Notes: generated from the letters alone by a model not told the origin. Numbered from the stretch's first letter, positions 1-8,697 are shown. The stretch: DNA of 64,000 nt from Flavobacterium sp. Sd200 (GCF_009826935.1 NZ_WUMN01000001.1:1054001-1118000), one strand, 5' to 3'. Program-made: numbers and translations.

Positions 1-1
1 A

Positions 2-121
2 CACAATGCATTATCCCTTAATGCCATTATAGCCAACCGCGCTACAGGCACTTTTAGTGATGATCCGTATGCTGCAGTAAACAAGCTTATTGAATATACT
101 CTTGATAAACTTGTGAAATAA
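2..121 (+). CDS. C-terminal fragment of an unknown protein (5' end outside window)
   Basis: An open frame enters from the left edge and ends with TAA at 119-121, giving 39 residues that end IEYTLDKLVK. The fragment looks helical and polar. It could be the last two helices of a TetR-type regulator, but too little is present to name a family. It runs in the same direction as the kinase gene downstream, and a hairpin terminator lies about 100 bases after its stop. Confidence 0.5.
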   Translation, partial: HNALSLNAIIANRATGTFSDDPYAAVNKLIEYTLDKLVK

Positions 122-217
122 TATTTCAAAAAAACGCAATAAATTTACGACATATCGTAATAAAATAGACTCGTATAAATAAGCTCCCTTTTAATTATCA
201 GCATCTTATAATTAAGG

Positions 218-254
218 CACCTTTATGGTTTAATAACTGTAAAGGTGTTTTTTT
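218..254 (+). terminator. Hairpin plus T-run abutting the next start codon
   Basis: The arms CACCTTTA (218-225) and TAAAGGTG (240-247) enclose a 14-base loop and are followed by seven T residues (248-254). This has the form of an intrinsic terminator for the gene ending at 121. The T-run directly touches the ATG at 255, so it could instead act as an attenuator in the leader of the kinase gene. Confidence 0.6.
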
Positions 255-1202
255 ATGAACAAGGAAAAGGAGCAGGATATTTATAAAATACGCAGGTATC
301 TGATAGTGCTGTTAAGCATATCAGGACAATTCTCTGATGCTCAGAAAAACGAGGATGAAGAGAAAATCCTCATTTCAGAAATATCAAAACAAACCATAGG
401 CAATGCTAAAAATGAAGGAACGATGATGGATGCCGGTAAGCTTATACTGCTTGTACTAATTTTTGTTTTACTTTATGGAGGATACAGATCCAGAAAGTTT
501 AAAAACAAAAAGATACTCTTTAAGCAACAACAAATAGATCAGCAAAAAGAACTGCTGCAAAAGCTGTTAAACGAAAAAGAATGGCTGGTGGGCGAAATGC
601 ACCACCGTGTAAAAAATAATCTGCAAATAGTAATAAGCCTGCTCAATTCGCAATTGGCGTATCTCGAAAATAAAGATGCCTATATGGCAATACAAAACAG
701 TCAGCACCGCATACATGCCATATCGTTAATTCATCAAAAACTTTATCTGTCAGAAAGCTTAGCAGTTGTAAACATATCGTGGTATATTAACGAGCTGGTT
801 AATTATCTTAGTGATAATATAGATGTTGAGAGAAAGATTAACTTTGATATAGACACCGACCGTTTTGAATTTGATGTTGAGATTGCTGTACCCTTGGCAC
901 TTATATTAAATGAAGCCATAAGTAACAGTGTAAAACATGCTTTTAACGGTATAGATAATCCTGAAATAAGAATATCTTTACAAAGGACAAAAAAAGAGTC
1001 GTATGAATTAACTGTTACAGATAATGGCATAGGACTGCCGAATGATTTTGATATTGACAACGTAAACTCATTGGGAATGAATCTTATGACCGGGCTAAGC
1101 ACACAAATTGACGGAACATTTACAGTACAAAATGATAATGGGCTTACTGTTACTGTATTGTTCAGAGGCCTTCAGGAGAATAATAAACTGGTACAACAAT
1201 AA
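255..1202 (+). CDS. Sensor histidine kinase, HisKA_2 type, with minimal sensor region
   Basis: This 315-residue membrane kinase should autophosphorylate and pass phosphate to the response regulator encoded 14 bases downstream. Residues 61-76 form one transmembrane helix and about 85-110 a coiled coil. The HisKA_2 box MHHRVKNNLQ (115-124) contains the phosphoacceptor histidine. An HATPase domain follows with the N-box NEAISNSVKHA (about 219-229), DNGIGLP (256-262) and a SLGMNLM lid. Residues 14-30 resemble a signal peptide ending in AQ, but only about 30 residues separate it from the membrane helix. The TPR or extracellular sensor usual in such kinases is therefore absent or eroded. The ATG at 255 follows a T-run; an alternative start at 423/426 has an AAGGA sequence in front. 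Confidence 0.85.
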   Translation: MNKEKEQDIYKIRRYLIVLLSISGQFSDAQKNEDEEKILISEISKQTIGNAKNEGTMMDAGKLILLVLIFVLLYGGYRSRKFKNKKILFKQQQIDQQKELLQKLLNEKEWLVGEMHHRVKNNLQIVISLLNSQLAYLENKDAYMAIQNSQHRIHAISLIHQKLYLSESLAVVNISWYINELVNYLSDNIDVERKINFDIDTDRFEFDVEIAVPLALILNEAISNSVKHAFNGIDNPEIRISLQRTKKESYELTVTDNGIGLPNDFDIDNVNSLGMNLMTGLSTQIDGTFTVQNDNGLTVTVLFRGLQENNKLVQQ

Positions 1203-1216
1203 CGAATAGTGTACTG

Positions 1217-2596
1217 ATGAAAGAAAAAATATTAATAGTTGAAGATGAGTTTATTGTAGCCAACGACCTGAAAATAATGCTTTTAAAAAGCGGTTATGAG
1301 GTTATTGGCATAGCATCGTCTGTAGTACAGGCGCGAAAACTTATCGATGCTAAAAGGCCAAACTGGGTATTGCTCGATATTATGCTTAAAGGAGACCTCA
1401 CTGGTATAGACCTTGCATGGGAGCTTATCACACAGGATATTCCATTCCTGTATATATCGGCCAATACAAACCAAACCACCCTCGAAGCAGTTAAGGCCAC
1501 ACAACCCTATGGTTTTATGGTAAAACCCTTTAGGGAAAAGGACCTGCTTGTAATGCTTGATATTGCACGCTATCGCAATGGAATACACAAAGGCATTGCC
1601 GATATTAATGAAAATAAAAAAGCACCCGTATCTAAAAGTATTGAAGGTATTATTGGGCAAAGCCCTAAATTATTAGATGTACTCAATAAAATAAGGGTTG
1701 TTGCCCCAACCGATACCTCTGTTTTAATACTTGGCGAAAGCGGTACGGGTAAAGAACGGATAGCACATTCTGTACACGAATTATCTTCTGGAAAAAATGC
1801 TCCTTTTGTAATTGTAAACTGTGCAGCATTACCTGAATCATTGATAGAATCAGAACTTTTTGGACATGAACGTGGAGCTTTTACAGGTGCCAATAGCCAA
1901 CGCACCGGAAAATTTGAGCAAGCCCACAACGGCACTATCTTTCTTGACGAAATTGGCGAATTGCCTTTAGACTCGCAGGTAAAACTGTTGAGGGTTTTAC
2001 AGGAAAAAGAAATTGAGCGCATTGGAGCTAATAACACTATAAAAGTGAATGTTCGTGTTATTGCGGCTACCAACCGCTCTCTCGAAAAAGAAGTTGCCGA
2101 AGGCCGCTTCAGGCTCGACCTGTATTACAGGCTCAATGTGTTCCCAATAGAATTGCCTCCCCTCAAAGAGCGCAAAGAAGATATAGAGAGCCTTGCCTAT
2201 TACTTTTTAAGGAAATACGCTTCTAAAGCAAAAAAAGATGTTACTATAATATCTGATAACGCCATGCAACAATTGCTCAACTATAGCTGGCCGGGCAATA
2301 TACGGGAGCTTGAACATCTTATAGAACGCTATGTATTGCTAACGCCCTTTAATGAGATAGAAACTTTTGATATTAAAAATACCGAAAGTATTGCAACAGG
2401 AAATAATGTAGTTGCTCAACAATCAGGAGTATTACTTTCGATGGAAGACATGGAACGTGAACATATTATGGCTGCATTAAAAATGTGCGGAGGCAAAGTA
2501 TTTGGTAATGGTGGTGCTGCCGAAATACTTAAAATACCTGCCACTACGCTTTACTCTAAAATGAAAAAACTGGGCATTCAGCAGGAATATTATTAA
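1217..2596 (+). CDS. Sigma54-dependent response regulator (REC-AAA+-Fis)
   Basis: This 459-residue NtrC-class activator is the likely partner of the preceding kinase. The receiver domain (1-120) has acidic residues D10/E11, phospho-acceptor D54 and K103. The AAA+ domain starts near 144, with Walker A GESGTGKE (173-180), the sigma54-contacting GAFTGA loop (220-225) and Walker B IFLDEIGE (241-248). A C-terminal Fis-like helix-turn-helix covers roughly 425-457. Phosphorylation should drive ring assembly and open-complex formation at -24/-12 promoters. I found no convincing -24/-12 site near this cluster, so the targets are unknown. It resembles the second activator at 3604-5223, including the DNA-binding end. 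Confidence 0.93.
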   Translation: MKEKILIVEDEFIVANDLKIMLLKSGYEVIGIASSVVQARKLIDAKRPNWVLLDIMLKGDLTGIDLAWELITQDIPFLYISANTNQTTLEAVKATQPYGFMVKPFREKDLLVMLDIARYRNGIHKGIADINENKKAPVSKSIEGIIGQSPKLLDVLNKIRVVAPTDTSVLILGESGTGKERIAHSVHELSSGKNAPFVIVNCAALPESLIESELFGHERGAFTGANSQRTGKFEQAHNGTIFLDEIGELPLDSQVKLLRVLQEKEIERIGANNTIKVNVRVIAATNRSLEKEVAEGRFRLDLYYRLNVFPIELPPLKERKEDIESLAYYFLRKYASKAKKDVTIISDNAMQQLLNYSWPGNIRELEHLIERYVLLTPFNEIETFDIKNTESIATGNNVVAQQSGVLLSMEDMEREHIMAALKMCGGKVFGNGGAAEILKIPATTLYSKMKKLGIQQEYY

Positions 2597-2614
2597 TCAA
2601 AAATTAAAATACAT

Positions 2615-2920
2615 ATGGCAGATATAAAACTTGAACTTAACGAAAAAAACCATGGTGCATTTAATCTTTATGAGGATAATGCAAAAATTGGTGAAATGGT
2701 AATAAGTATTAAAAACGATGAACTCACAGTATATCATACAGGAGTTGACGAAAGTGCATCGGGTAAAGGATATGCCAAACTATTGCTCGATGCTATGGTT
2801 GCACATGTAAGGCAAAACAACATGAAAGTTATTCCGCTTTGCCCATATGTACATGCACAATTTAAAAAACATCCCGAAGAATACAGCGATATTTGGCTAA
2901 AACAAAATGAAAATGAATAA
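2615..2920 (+). CDS. Small GNAT-like acetyltransferase (Acetyltransf_CG/YjdJ type)
   Basis: This 101-residue protein has the compact N-acetyltransferase fold of the YjdJ group: a beta-rich N terminus, then a SASGKGYAK acetyl-CoA pyrophosphate loop (about residues 47-55) and the LCPYVHAQFKKHPEE segment typical of the family. The substrate is unknown for most members. It starts 18 bases after the response regulator and its stop overlaps the start of the esterase by 14 bases, so the three genes are probably co-transcribed. Confidence 0.85.
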   Translation: MADIKLELNEKNHGAFNLYEDNAKIGEMVISIKNDELTVYHTGVDESASGKGYAKLLLDAMVAHVRQNNMKVIPLCPYVHAQFKKHPEEYSDIWLKQNENE

Positions 2921-3527
2921 TACAGTTATAAAAGGAGAACCTTTGGCCAGTTCCAAAAAAGCTTTAATAATGATACATGGCCGCGGTGCCGCGGCACAGG
3001 ATATACTTTCTATAGCCAACTATTTAAATGTTGATGGTTTTTCGTTAGTTGCCCCACAGGCTCCGGGCAACACATGGTATCCTTTGTCGTTTCTTGCCAA
3101 ACCCACCGATAATGAACCTCATTTGACCAATGCACTTAACACAATAAGTGAAACAGTATCATATATTGAAAATCAAGGAATAGGTAAAGAAAATATATAC
3201 TTTCTGGGCTTTTCTCAGGGGGCATGCCTTACTGCCGAATTTACAGCCCGTAATGCTGCAAAATATGGAGGTATCGTTATATTTACAGGTGGTGTTATTG
3301 GCGATAAAATATATGATGAAAATTATACAGGCAATTTTGATGGCACACCTGTTTTTATAGGAACCGGTGATCCTGATTTTCATGTACCTGTGGAACGTGC
3401 TAACGATACTGCCGAGTTGTTTAAAACTATGGGAGCTACGGTAAATGTAAAAGTATATGACAATATTCCGCACACAATCATACAGGACGAAATAGAACAG
3501 GCAAACCAATTAGTTTTTAAAAACTGA
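2907..3527 (+). CDS. Phospholipase/carboxylesterase-family alpha/beta hydrolase
   Basis: A 206-residue cytosolic serine hydrolase of the carboxylesterase/thioesterase family. The nucleophile elbow is GFSQGA (101-106, Ser103). The oxyanion region is IMIHGRGAAA (21-30), the acidic residue lies in GTGDPDFHVP, and the catalytic histidine is in NIPHTI near the C terminus. The length is normal for the family. It overlaps the GNAT gene; a second in-frame ATG at 2913 is an equally possible start. A related esterase lies at 45155-45790. The substrate cannot be read from sequence. Confidence 0.85.
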   Translation: MKMNNTVIKGEPLASSKKALIMIHGRGAAAQDILSIANYLNVDGFSLVAPQAPGNTWYPLSFLAKPTDNEPHLTNALNTISETVSYIENQGIGKENIYFLGFSQGACLTAEFTARNAAKYGGIVIFTGGVIGDKIYDENYTGNFDGTPVFIGTGDPDFHVPVERANDTAELFKTMGATVNVKVYDNIPHTIIQDEIEQANQLVFKN

Positions 3528-3603
3528 TCGTTCTTCGGCCCTGTATTTATAGAATTTAATATAAGTATTTTCACGAAATTGTATCAATCAACCCTAAACC
3601 AAT

Positions 3604-5223
3604 ATGCAGCAAAAAAATCCCCAGGCCGATGCTATTTTGAAAGCCATTCAGGAAAGGGAAAAAGACCATTTGCTGCAATTGACCATTTGTAATGCATTGT
3701 CTCAGGTAACCGATGTAAAAACCTTACAGGCGGTAATAAAAAAGGTTAGTGAAAATATTGAATGCGAAAGCTTTGCTATATGTGTTAGTAACAGCGAAGA
3801 AAAAGAATATTTTGTTTTTTTTCAGGATGGTCTGTCTGTATCTTCTGAGTTAGCAGAGAAAAAATACAATGTTAGCGATGGACTTTTTGGTACCGCACTT
3901 CATTCGGCGGATCCGGTTGTCCAGAATCTTTCGAACTTAAATTATAAAAAAGGCAACCTACCTGCCTTTATAGAAACGGCCTATAATTCGGGTATAAAAC
4001 AAATGGTCACTATACCCCTTCATTATCAACCAAACAACCCTACAGTAGTATTTGCTTTTTACAAAAGACCAGATAGTTTTACAAGAGCTGCGCTTCGGCT
4101 TTTAAAAGGCATATCGATGCAACTTGCATTAACGGTGACCAATATTATTGTAACCCAACAAATTCAGGAACATCTTAAAACCCTGAAAGCAAATGAAAAA
4201 TTAAGTCCCGACGTGCAGGTAGTAAATGAAACTCCCGATTTGGAGGTTATTAATAGGGACGGCCTTTCAGGTATTATTGGTCGTGGTGAAGCCATGCAAA
4301 AAGTTTTAAGCTTAGTACAACAGGTAGCTCCATCACATTCGGGAGTATTGCTTTTGGGCGAAAGCGGTACGGGTAAAGAAGTTATTGCAACGGCCATTCA
4401 TAACAACTCATTTTGCCGCGATAAAAAAATGATCCGGGTAAACTGTGCTGCTATACCAGCTAACCTTATTGAAAGCGAACTTTTTGGGCATGAAAAAGGA
4501 AGTTTTACAGGAGCGACCGAAAGACGTATAGGTAAGTTTGAGCAGGCAAATAACAGCACTCTTTTTCTTGACGAAGTTGGAGAACTGCCATTAATACTTC
4601 AAACAAAGTTGCTGCGTGTGTTGCAGGAAAACGAGTTTGAGCGCATAGGCAGCACTACTACAATAAAAGTGAATGTGCGTATTATTGCTGCTACAAACCT
4701 AAATCTTGCTCAGCAAGTAGAAAAAGGCTCATTCAGGGCCGATCTGTTTTACAGGCTCAATATCTTTCCGATAGAATTGCCCGCACTGAGAGAACGAAAA
4801 GAAGATATAGAAACACTTAGCTCCTATTTTATTGACAGCTTTTGCAGTAAAAGCGGTCGTAAGAATATGACTCTATCACCAAAAGTATTGAGGGCAATGA
4901 TGGTTTATACCTGGCCGGGGAATGTTAGGGAATTAAAGAATACGCTCGAAAGAAGTATTCTGCTAACAAAAGGAAAGACAATAACCGAAATGGCATTTCC
5001 TAAAACAAGTAGTATTTTAAACAGCACAGACAGCGATCATTATATAAAGAAACTCGAAGAGGTTGAAAAAGAACACATTTTAAAGGTTGTAAAAATGTGT
5101 AATGGCAGGATCTCAGGTCCAAATGGTGCAGCAATAAAATTGGGTTTGCCCTCCACTACCCTGATTTCTAAAATGCAAAAACTGGGAATACAGAAAGGGC
5201 ACGCATTTAGACACGATACTTAA
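3604..5223 (+). CDS. GAF-domain sigma54-dependent transcriptional activator
   Basis: This 539-residue activator carries an N-terminal GAF-type sensor (about 30-185) instead of a receiver domain, so it probably responds to a small ligand rather than to phosphorylation. The AAA+ domain has Walker A GESGTGKE (252-259), a GSFTGA sigma54 loop (299-304, second residue Ser instead of the usual Ala) and Walker B LFLDEVGE. The C-terminal Fis-like helix-turn-helix ([18 protein letters not shown]) is very close to that of the activator at 1217-2596. This suggests duplication followed by exchange of the input domain. It stands 76 bases after the esterase and is possibly transcribed separately. Confidence 0.9.
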   Translation: MQQKNPQADAILKAIQEREKDHLLQLTICNALSQVTDVKTLQAVIKKVSENIECESFAICVSNSEEKEYFVFFQDGLSVSSELAEKKYNVSDGLFGTALHSADPVVQNLSNLNYKKGNLPAFIETAYNSGIKQMVTIPLHYQPNNPTVVFAFYKRPDSFTRAALRLLKGISMQLALTVTNIIVTQQIQEHLKTLKANEKLSPDVQVVNETPDLEVINRDGLSGIIGRGEAMQKVLSLVQQVAPSHSGVLLLGESGTGKEVIATAIHNNSFCRDKKMIRVNCAAIPANLIESELFGHEKGSFTGATERRIGKFEQANNSTLFLDEVGELPLILQTKLLRVLQENEFERIGSTTTIKVNVRIIAATNLNLAQQVEKGSFRADLFYRLNIFPIELPALRERKEDIETLSSYFIDSFCSKSGRKNMTLSPKVLRAMMVYTWPGNVRELKNTLERSILLTKGKTITEMAFPKTSSILNSTDSDHYIKKLEEVEKEHILKVVKMCNGRISGPNGAAIKLGLPSTTLISKMQKLGIQKGHAFRHDT

Positions 5224-5336
5224 TTGTTCTTAAAACCTGTTTATCAATTTTAAAGTTTTATTAGGATTGTATTACAAATTTTTTAAAAGTTTAAAAGGGA
5301 TATTTGTAAAACAAACAACCTAAAAAATTTATTGAC

Positions 5337-5561
5337 ATGAGAACGAACATTGACTTAGCCACTATTAAAAATTTTATTCTTGCCAATGCCCTGTCAGAAA
5401 ATGTAATGCTGATGCTGCATCCTTCTAATTTTGAAAAACTTGCTAAAACAGGAACTAAAAAAGTGAAATCGCTTTGTGTTTCGGGCATTAACATTATTGC
5501 AGATACTGATAACGAAGTAAAAGAGAACGAAATTGACATTCTTGAAGTAAAATTCATTTAA
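5337..5561 (+). CDS. Small conserved orphan protein, copy A (NFI/LHP family)
   Basis: A 74-residue acidic protein with no signal peptide and no domain I recognise. Residues 5-38 match residues 4-36 of the protein at 33978-34211: I-x-L-x-x-(I/M)-(K/R)-NFI-x-x-N-x-L, then LHP-x-x-F-x-x-L. A second match is GI-x-I-x-x-D-x-x-x-x-V near the C terminus. Conservation of spaced hydrophobic residues between the copies supports a real gene. The gene ends just before a strong hairpin terminator shared with a convergent gene. Function unknown. Confidence 0.75.
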   Translation: MRTNIDLATIKNFILANALSENVMLMLHPSNFEKLAKTGTKKVKSLCVSGINIIADTDNEVKENEIDILEVKFI

Positions 5562-5584
5562 AAGTTTTTTCGTCAAACATAAAA

Positions 5585-5612
5585 AACCTGACAATTATTA
5601 CATTGTCAGGTT
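5585..5612. terminator. Bidirectional intrinsic terminator
   Basis: Perfect 11-bp arms AACCTGACAAT (5585-5595) and ATTGTCAGGTT (5602-5612) with a 6-base loop. A-rich sequence lies on the left and T-rich on the right, so it can stop transcription from both sides. The stop codon of the minus-strand gene (5606-5608) lies inside the stem. Confidence 0.85.
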
Positions 5613-5908
5613 TTCTTATTGGTCTTCAACGTTTTGCTCAGTAATTTTTTATCTTTCAAAACACTGCCTTTAAAATCTTCAAGGGGTTCTTTTTGCAAAA
5701 ATCTTGTTATGTCTTCCCAGGTAGAGCATTTAACATTATACCTAAAACCGTCAATCGTCATGGGTAATGTAATACACTCAATTCCTGTAAGATCTTCGTC
5801 AAGATAATCTTCCATATCTTTTACAGCATAAAACCATTCTTTGTCAAATTGTATTTTATTAACCGTACTGTCTTTTCTTAGTGCCTGTTCGTTTATTTTC
5901 TTCTTCAT
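5606..5908 (-). CDS. Hypothetical 100-residue protein
   Basis: A soluble, charged protein (start MKKKINEQALRKD, lysine/threonine-rich end) with an aromatic and acidic middle section (KEWFYAVKDMEDYLDEDL). I recognise no domain. It is the last gene of the minus-strand run rlmD-DUF6452-DUF6048-this gene, 34 bases after DUF6048, and its stop codon lies inside the terminator stem. Having both an ATG start and the terminator at its end supports it as real. Function unknown. Confidence 0.65.
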   Translation of the reverse strand: MKKKINEQALRKDSTVNKIQFDKEWFYAVKDMEDYLDEDLTGIECITLPMTIDGFRYNVKCSTWEDITRFLQKEPLEDFKGSVLKDKKLLSKTLKTNKKT

Positions 5909-5942
5909 AACAAAATACTTTACGGCAATTCAGTTTACTTTT

Positions 5943-6746
5943 CTAATTTTTAGGTGTGGGAGCTTCTTCCTTTTTAGCTATTTGCTTTTTATATAACGGA
6001 ATAAAATACGAAAGCGTGTAGTTGAATCCTACGCCAAACTTGCCATCATAAGTACGGTTAAAACCTGGCAGGTAAAGATTGTCAAAACCAGATGGTTTAG
6101 TTTCAGACAACAACCCGTTAAGGCGCACACTAAATCCAAGAAACAGGTTATTAAAAAGCTTTGCTTTTACACCACCTATTAATTCAACCCAATGGGCTGT
6201 TAAACCGCTGTAATTTCGATCAGTATACACAGTCACTTCATCAAAATAATTAGTTGGAGTGGTAGTATCGTCAATATCATCCAACGCAGAATTTTGATAT
6301 ATTTTATAAGAATTAAGGTTTTGGCTAAATGATGCAAAGCCGTAACGGAAACCCACATATATCATATTCTCCATGTCAAGCCAATTCTCGTAAACATTAT
6401 GATCAAAACCTACTTTTAAATAGCTTCCGTTTGTTGTAAAATTAAGCTGGGTATCATCTACAGTAAATTTTACATTACCAAGTTCGGCTGCGGCATACCA
6501 TTTTTTGGTAAGCCTGTAATCAGCCACAACCTCAATTCCCCTAAAACCGTCTTCATAAAAAGAACGGCTAAGTCTGTACAGGTCCAGCCCAACCCTTATA
6601 CCATAACGGTCTTTTTTTACAGGTGCAGCAGCAACTGCCACACTATCGGCAGGAGTTTTGGGCAGCTGTTTTTCATTTTGTTGTGCCATTACCGAAAAAG
6701 ACAGCAACAACAGCAGGCTACCAATAAACCTTGATATGTATGTCAT
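5943..6746 (-). CDS. DUF6048 family outer-membrane-like protein
   Basis: A 267-residue exported protein. The signal peptide (about 1-21) ends SFSVMAQQ. The remainder alternates hydrophobic and polar residues with repeated aromatic strand ends (for example MIYVGFRYGFASF), as in a small beta-barrel, and ends in a lysine-rich tail after the last strand. In flavobacteria this family sits directly after a DUF6452 protein, as here, and its start overlaps that gene by 29 bases. The role is unknown; the pair may be envelope proteins. Confidence 0.8.
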   Translation of the reverse strand: MTYISRFIGSLLLLLSFSVMAQQNEKQLPKTPADSVAVAAAPVKKDRYGIRVGLDLYRLSRSFYEDGFRGIEVVADYRLTKKWYAAAELGNVKFTVDDTQLNFTTNGSYLKVGFDHNVYENWLDMENMIYVGFRYGFASFSQNLNSYKIYQNSALDDIDDTTTPTNYFDEVTVYTDRNYSGLTAHWVELIGGVKAKLFNNLFLGFSVRLNGLLSETKPSGFDNLYLPGFNRTYDGKFGVGFNYTLSYFIPLYKKQIAKKEEAPTPKN

Positions 6747-7245
6747 TTTCGTTTTCTATATTAGTTTCTAAAATCTCGGTTCCGTCTATCCATCGGCCAC
6801 CTCCGGCAGGAGTATCGGTTAAAACAGGGTTAGGCAAAAGATCGGTATCGTCTTCTAGAGTAAAAAGCACTTTATATCCACACGCTCTCGATACATACTC
6901 CTCACGTGTCGTGTACTTAAACTCTAAAAAATCAGTATTTGGTTCATACCCATCAGCTACTGGTCTGTTATATATCAACCCCCATTTTGTAGAAGTAGCA
7001 TCTGTTCTCAGTGGCAGGCTTACTTCATCGATTGTGCTTAGTTGTATAGTATCCTGGCTCCCTTCTGTAAATACCTGAAGTCTTGTAACTGCCTGTGGGG
7101 CTTCATGATTGGTTTCGCTATAAAAACCAAGTACCAAACGTGATGTGGTTTGAGTTGTTTCAGGGCAAAGGTCGTCCTTTTCGCAACTAAGCAAATAGCA
7201 GCTAAGAACCAGTAACAGCGAAACAGAACCTATAAGTCTTTTCAT
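6718..7245 (-). CDS. DUF6452 family lipoprotein
   Basis: A 175-residue protein with an N-terminal lipoprotein signal (LLVLSCYLLSCEKDD; lipid-modified Cys about 21, followed by acidic residues that could direct it to the cell surface). The body is beta-rich and contains two further cysteines. It matches the DUF6452 family, which in flavobacteria accompanies DUF6048 downstream of rlmD. It begins 16 bases after the rlmD stop and overlaps DUF6048, implying one transcript. Function unknown. Confidence 0.8.
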   Translation of the reverse strand: MKRLIGSVSLLLVLSCYLLSCEKDDLCPETTQTTSRLVLGFYSETNHEAPQAVTRLQVFTEGSQDTIQLSTIDEVSLPLRTDATSTKWGLIYNRPVADGYEPNTDFLEFKYTTREEYVSRACGYKVLFTLEDDTDLLPNPVLTDTPAGGGRWIDGTEILETNIENENDIHIKVYW

Positions 7246-7261
7246 TATGGCAATGCCTTAA

Positions 7262-8674
7262 TTATCGTTTTTGTAAAAGTACAACATTTTCTACGTGGTG
7301 TGTTTGCGGAAACATATCTACCGGACGCACACGCACAACTTTATAAACCCCGTCCATTAGGGCAAGGTCGCGCGCCTGAGTGGCTGAATTACAGCTAACA
7401 TATACTACTTTTTCAGGTGCTATACGCAATATTTGGTCAACCACATCTTTATGCATACCATCGCGCGGTGGGTCGGTAATAATAACATCCGGGTGTCCAT
7501 GGGTATCAATAAATTCCGCATTAAACACATCTTTCATGTCTCCCACAAAAAACTCGCAATTGGTAATATTATTGCGTTTTGCATTCTCTTTTGCATCAGC
7601 AATAGCTTCCGGAACCGACTCTACCCCTACCACTTTTCTTGCATCACGTGACACAAACTGGGCAATTGTACCGGTACCTGTGTAAAGGTCATACACGAGC
7701 TCATTACCTGTTAAGCCTGCAAAATCGCGGGTAATACTGTAAAGCTGGTATGCCTGCTCGCTATTAGTTTGGTAGAAAGATTTAGCATTAATGCTAAATT
7801 TTAAGCCTTCCATCTCTTCAAGAATATAATCACGTCCTTTATATAAAACTATCTTTTGGTCATAAAGGGTGTCGTTAGCCTTTTGGTTAATAACATATTG
7901 TAACGATGTTATTGCCGGAAATGTATAAGCAAGATGATCAAGCAGGGCTTCGCGCTGTTCTTTGTTATCATCAAAAAACTGTATAAGAACCATTATTTCG
8001 CCAGTGCTTGCTGTACGCAACATAAGCGTTCTCAACAGACCACTGTGTTCGCGAGGGTTAAAGAATTCCATGCCATGCTCATTTGCAAAATCCCTCACTG
8101 CGTTACGAATAGCGTTGCTTGGGTCTTCCTGCAGGTGGCAATGGGTAATATCTAAAATCTTATCCCACATGCGCGGAATGTGAAAACCGAGCGCATTGCG
8201 ATTATCAAACTCAGCACCGCTCTTAACCTCTTCTTCTGTCATCCAGCGTGCGTTAGAGAACGAAAACTCCATTTTATTGCGGTAATAAAACTCCTTCTCG
8301 CTGCCTTTAATTGGTTCAAAGTCCGGTAATTCTACTTTACCAATACGTTTGAGATGATTATATACCTCACGGTTTTTGTAATATAGCTGCTTTTCATACT
8401 GCATGTTTTGCCATTTGCAGCCACCACAGGCACCAAAATGCTGGCATGGAGGTATAACTCTGTCGGCACTGTATTCATGAAAATGTACTGCCTTGCCCTC
8501 ATAATATGCTTTACGTTTTTTAAATGTTTGCACATCTACCACATCACCCGGCACTACATTAGGTATAAAAATAACTTTTCCGTCAGGTGCTTTAGCTACA
8601 GATACACCTTTGGCACCCGCATCAAGCACATCTACATTATTAAATATAATCTTATCTGTTGTCTTTCTTCCCAT
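7262..8674 (-). CDS. rlmD: 23S rRNA (uracil-5-)-methyltransferase RlmD
   Basis: A 470-residue S-adenosylmethionine-dependent enzyme that makes 5-methyluridine in 23S rRNA (U1939 in E. coli). An N-terminal TRAM-like RNA-binding domain (about 8-65) is followed by the PPCQHFGACGGCKWQ cluster that holds a 4Fe-4S centre. The methyltransferase core has DLYTGTGTIAQ, the TDPPRDGM motif and the catalytic cysteine in VYVSCNSAT. RlmC or RlmA-type specificity cannot be excluded from sequence. The start codon lies only five bases downstream of a -7 promoter element, so the mRNA may be leaderless. Confidence 0.92.
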   Translation of the reverse strand: MGRKTTDKIIFNNVDVLDAGAKGVSVAKAPDGKVIFIPNVVPGDVVDVQTFKKRKAYYEGKAVHFHEYSADRVIPPCQHFGACGGCKWQNMQYEKQLYYKNREVYNHLKRIGKVELPDFEPIKGSEKEFYYRNKMEFSFSNARWMTEEEVKSGAEFDNRNALGFHIPRMWDKILDITHCHLQEDPSNAIRNAVRDFANEHGMEFFNPREHSGLLRTLMLRTASTGEIMVLIQFFDDNKEQREALLDHLAYTFPAITSLQYVINQKANDTLYDQKIVLYKGRDYILEEMEGLKFSINAKSFYQTNSEQAYQLYSITRDFAGLTGNELVYDLYTGTGTIAQFVSRDARKVVGVESVPEAIADAKENAKRNNITNCEFFVGDMKDVFNAEFIDTHGHPDVIITDPPRDGMHKDVVDQILRIAPEKVVYVSCNSATQARDLALMDGVYKVVRVRPVDMFPQTHHVENVVLLQKR

Positions 8675-8678
8675 GCGG

Positions 8679-8686
8679 CAAAAATA
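8679..8686 (-). promoter_or_regulatory. -7 element for rlmD
   Basis: On the minus strand it reads TATTTTTG, matching the Bacteroidota TAnnTTTG consensus. Transcription would begin at about 8673-8675, which is the rlmD start codon itself. Confidence 0.55.
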
Positions 8687-8689
8687 AGC

Positions 8690-8697
8690 TATTTTTG
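8690..8697 (+). promoter_or_regulatory. -7 element for the DUF1697 gene
   Basis: TATTTTTG on the plus strand, 24 bases before the start codon at 8722. Together with the rlmD element it forms a perfect inverted repeat, GCAAAAATA-AGC-TATTTTTGC (8678-8698). Confidence 0.55.

Noticed and set aside
803..1102. A 99-residue open frame on the minus strand within the kinase gene
   Set aside because: It lies fully inside a gene with intact motifs on the other strand and has no family-like features. It is a shadow of the coding bias. The same holds for other long antisense frames, for example within valS, rocD and susC.
5224..5336. Possible sigma54 -24/-12 promoter upstream of the small protein gene
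   Set aside because: No TGGC-N8-TTGC type sequence is present; the closest AT-rich matches lack the invariant GG and GC.
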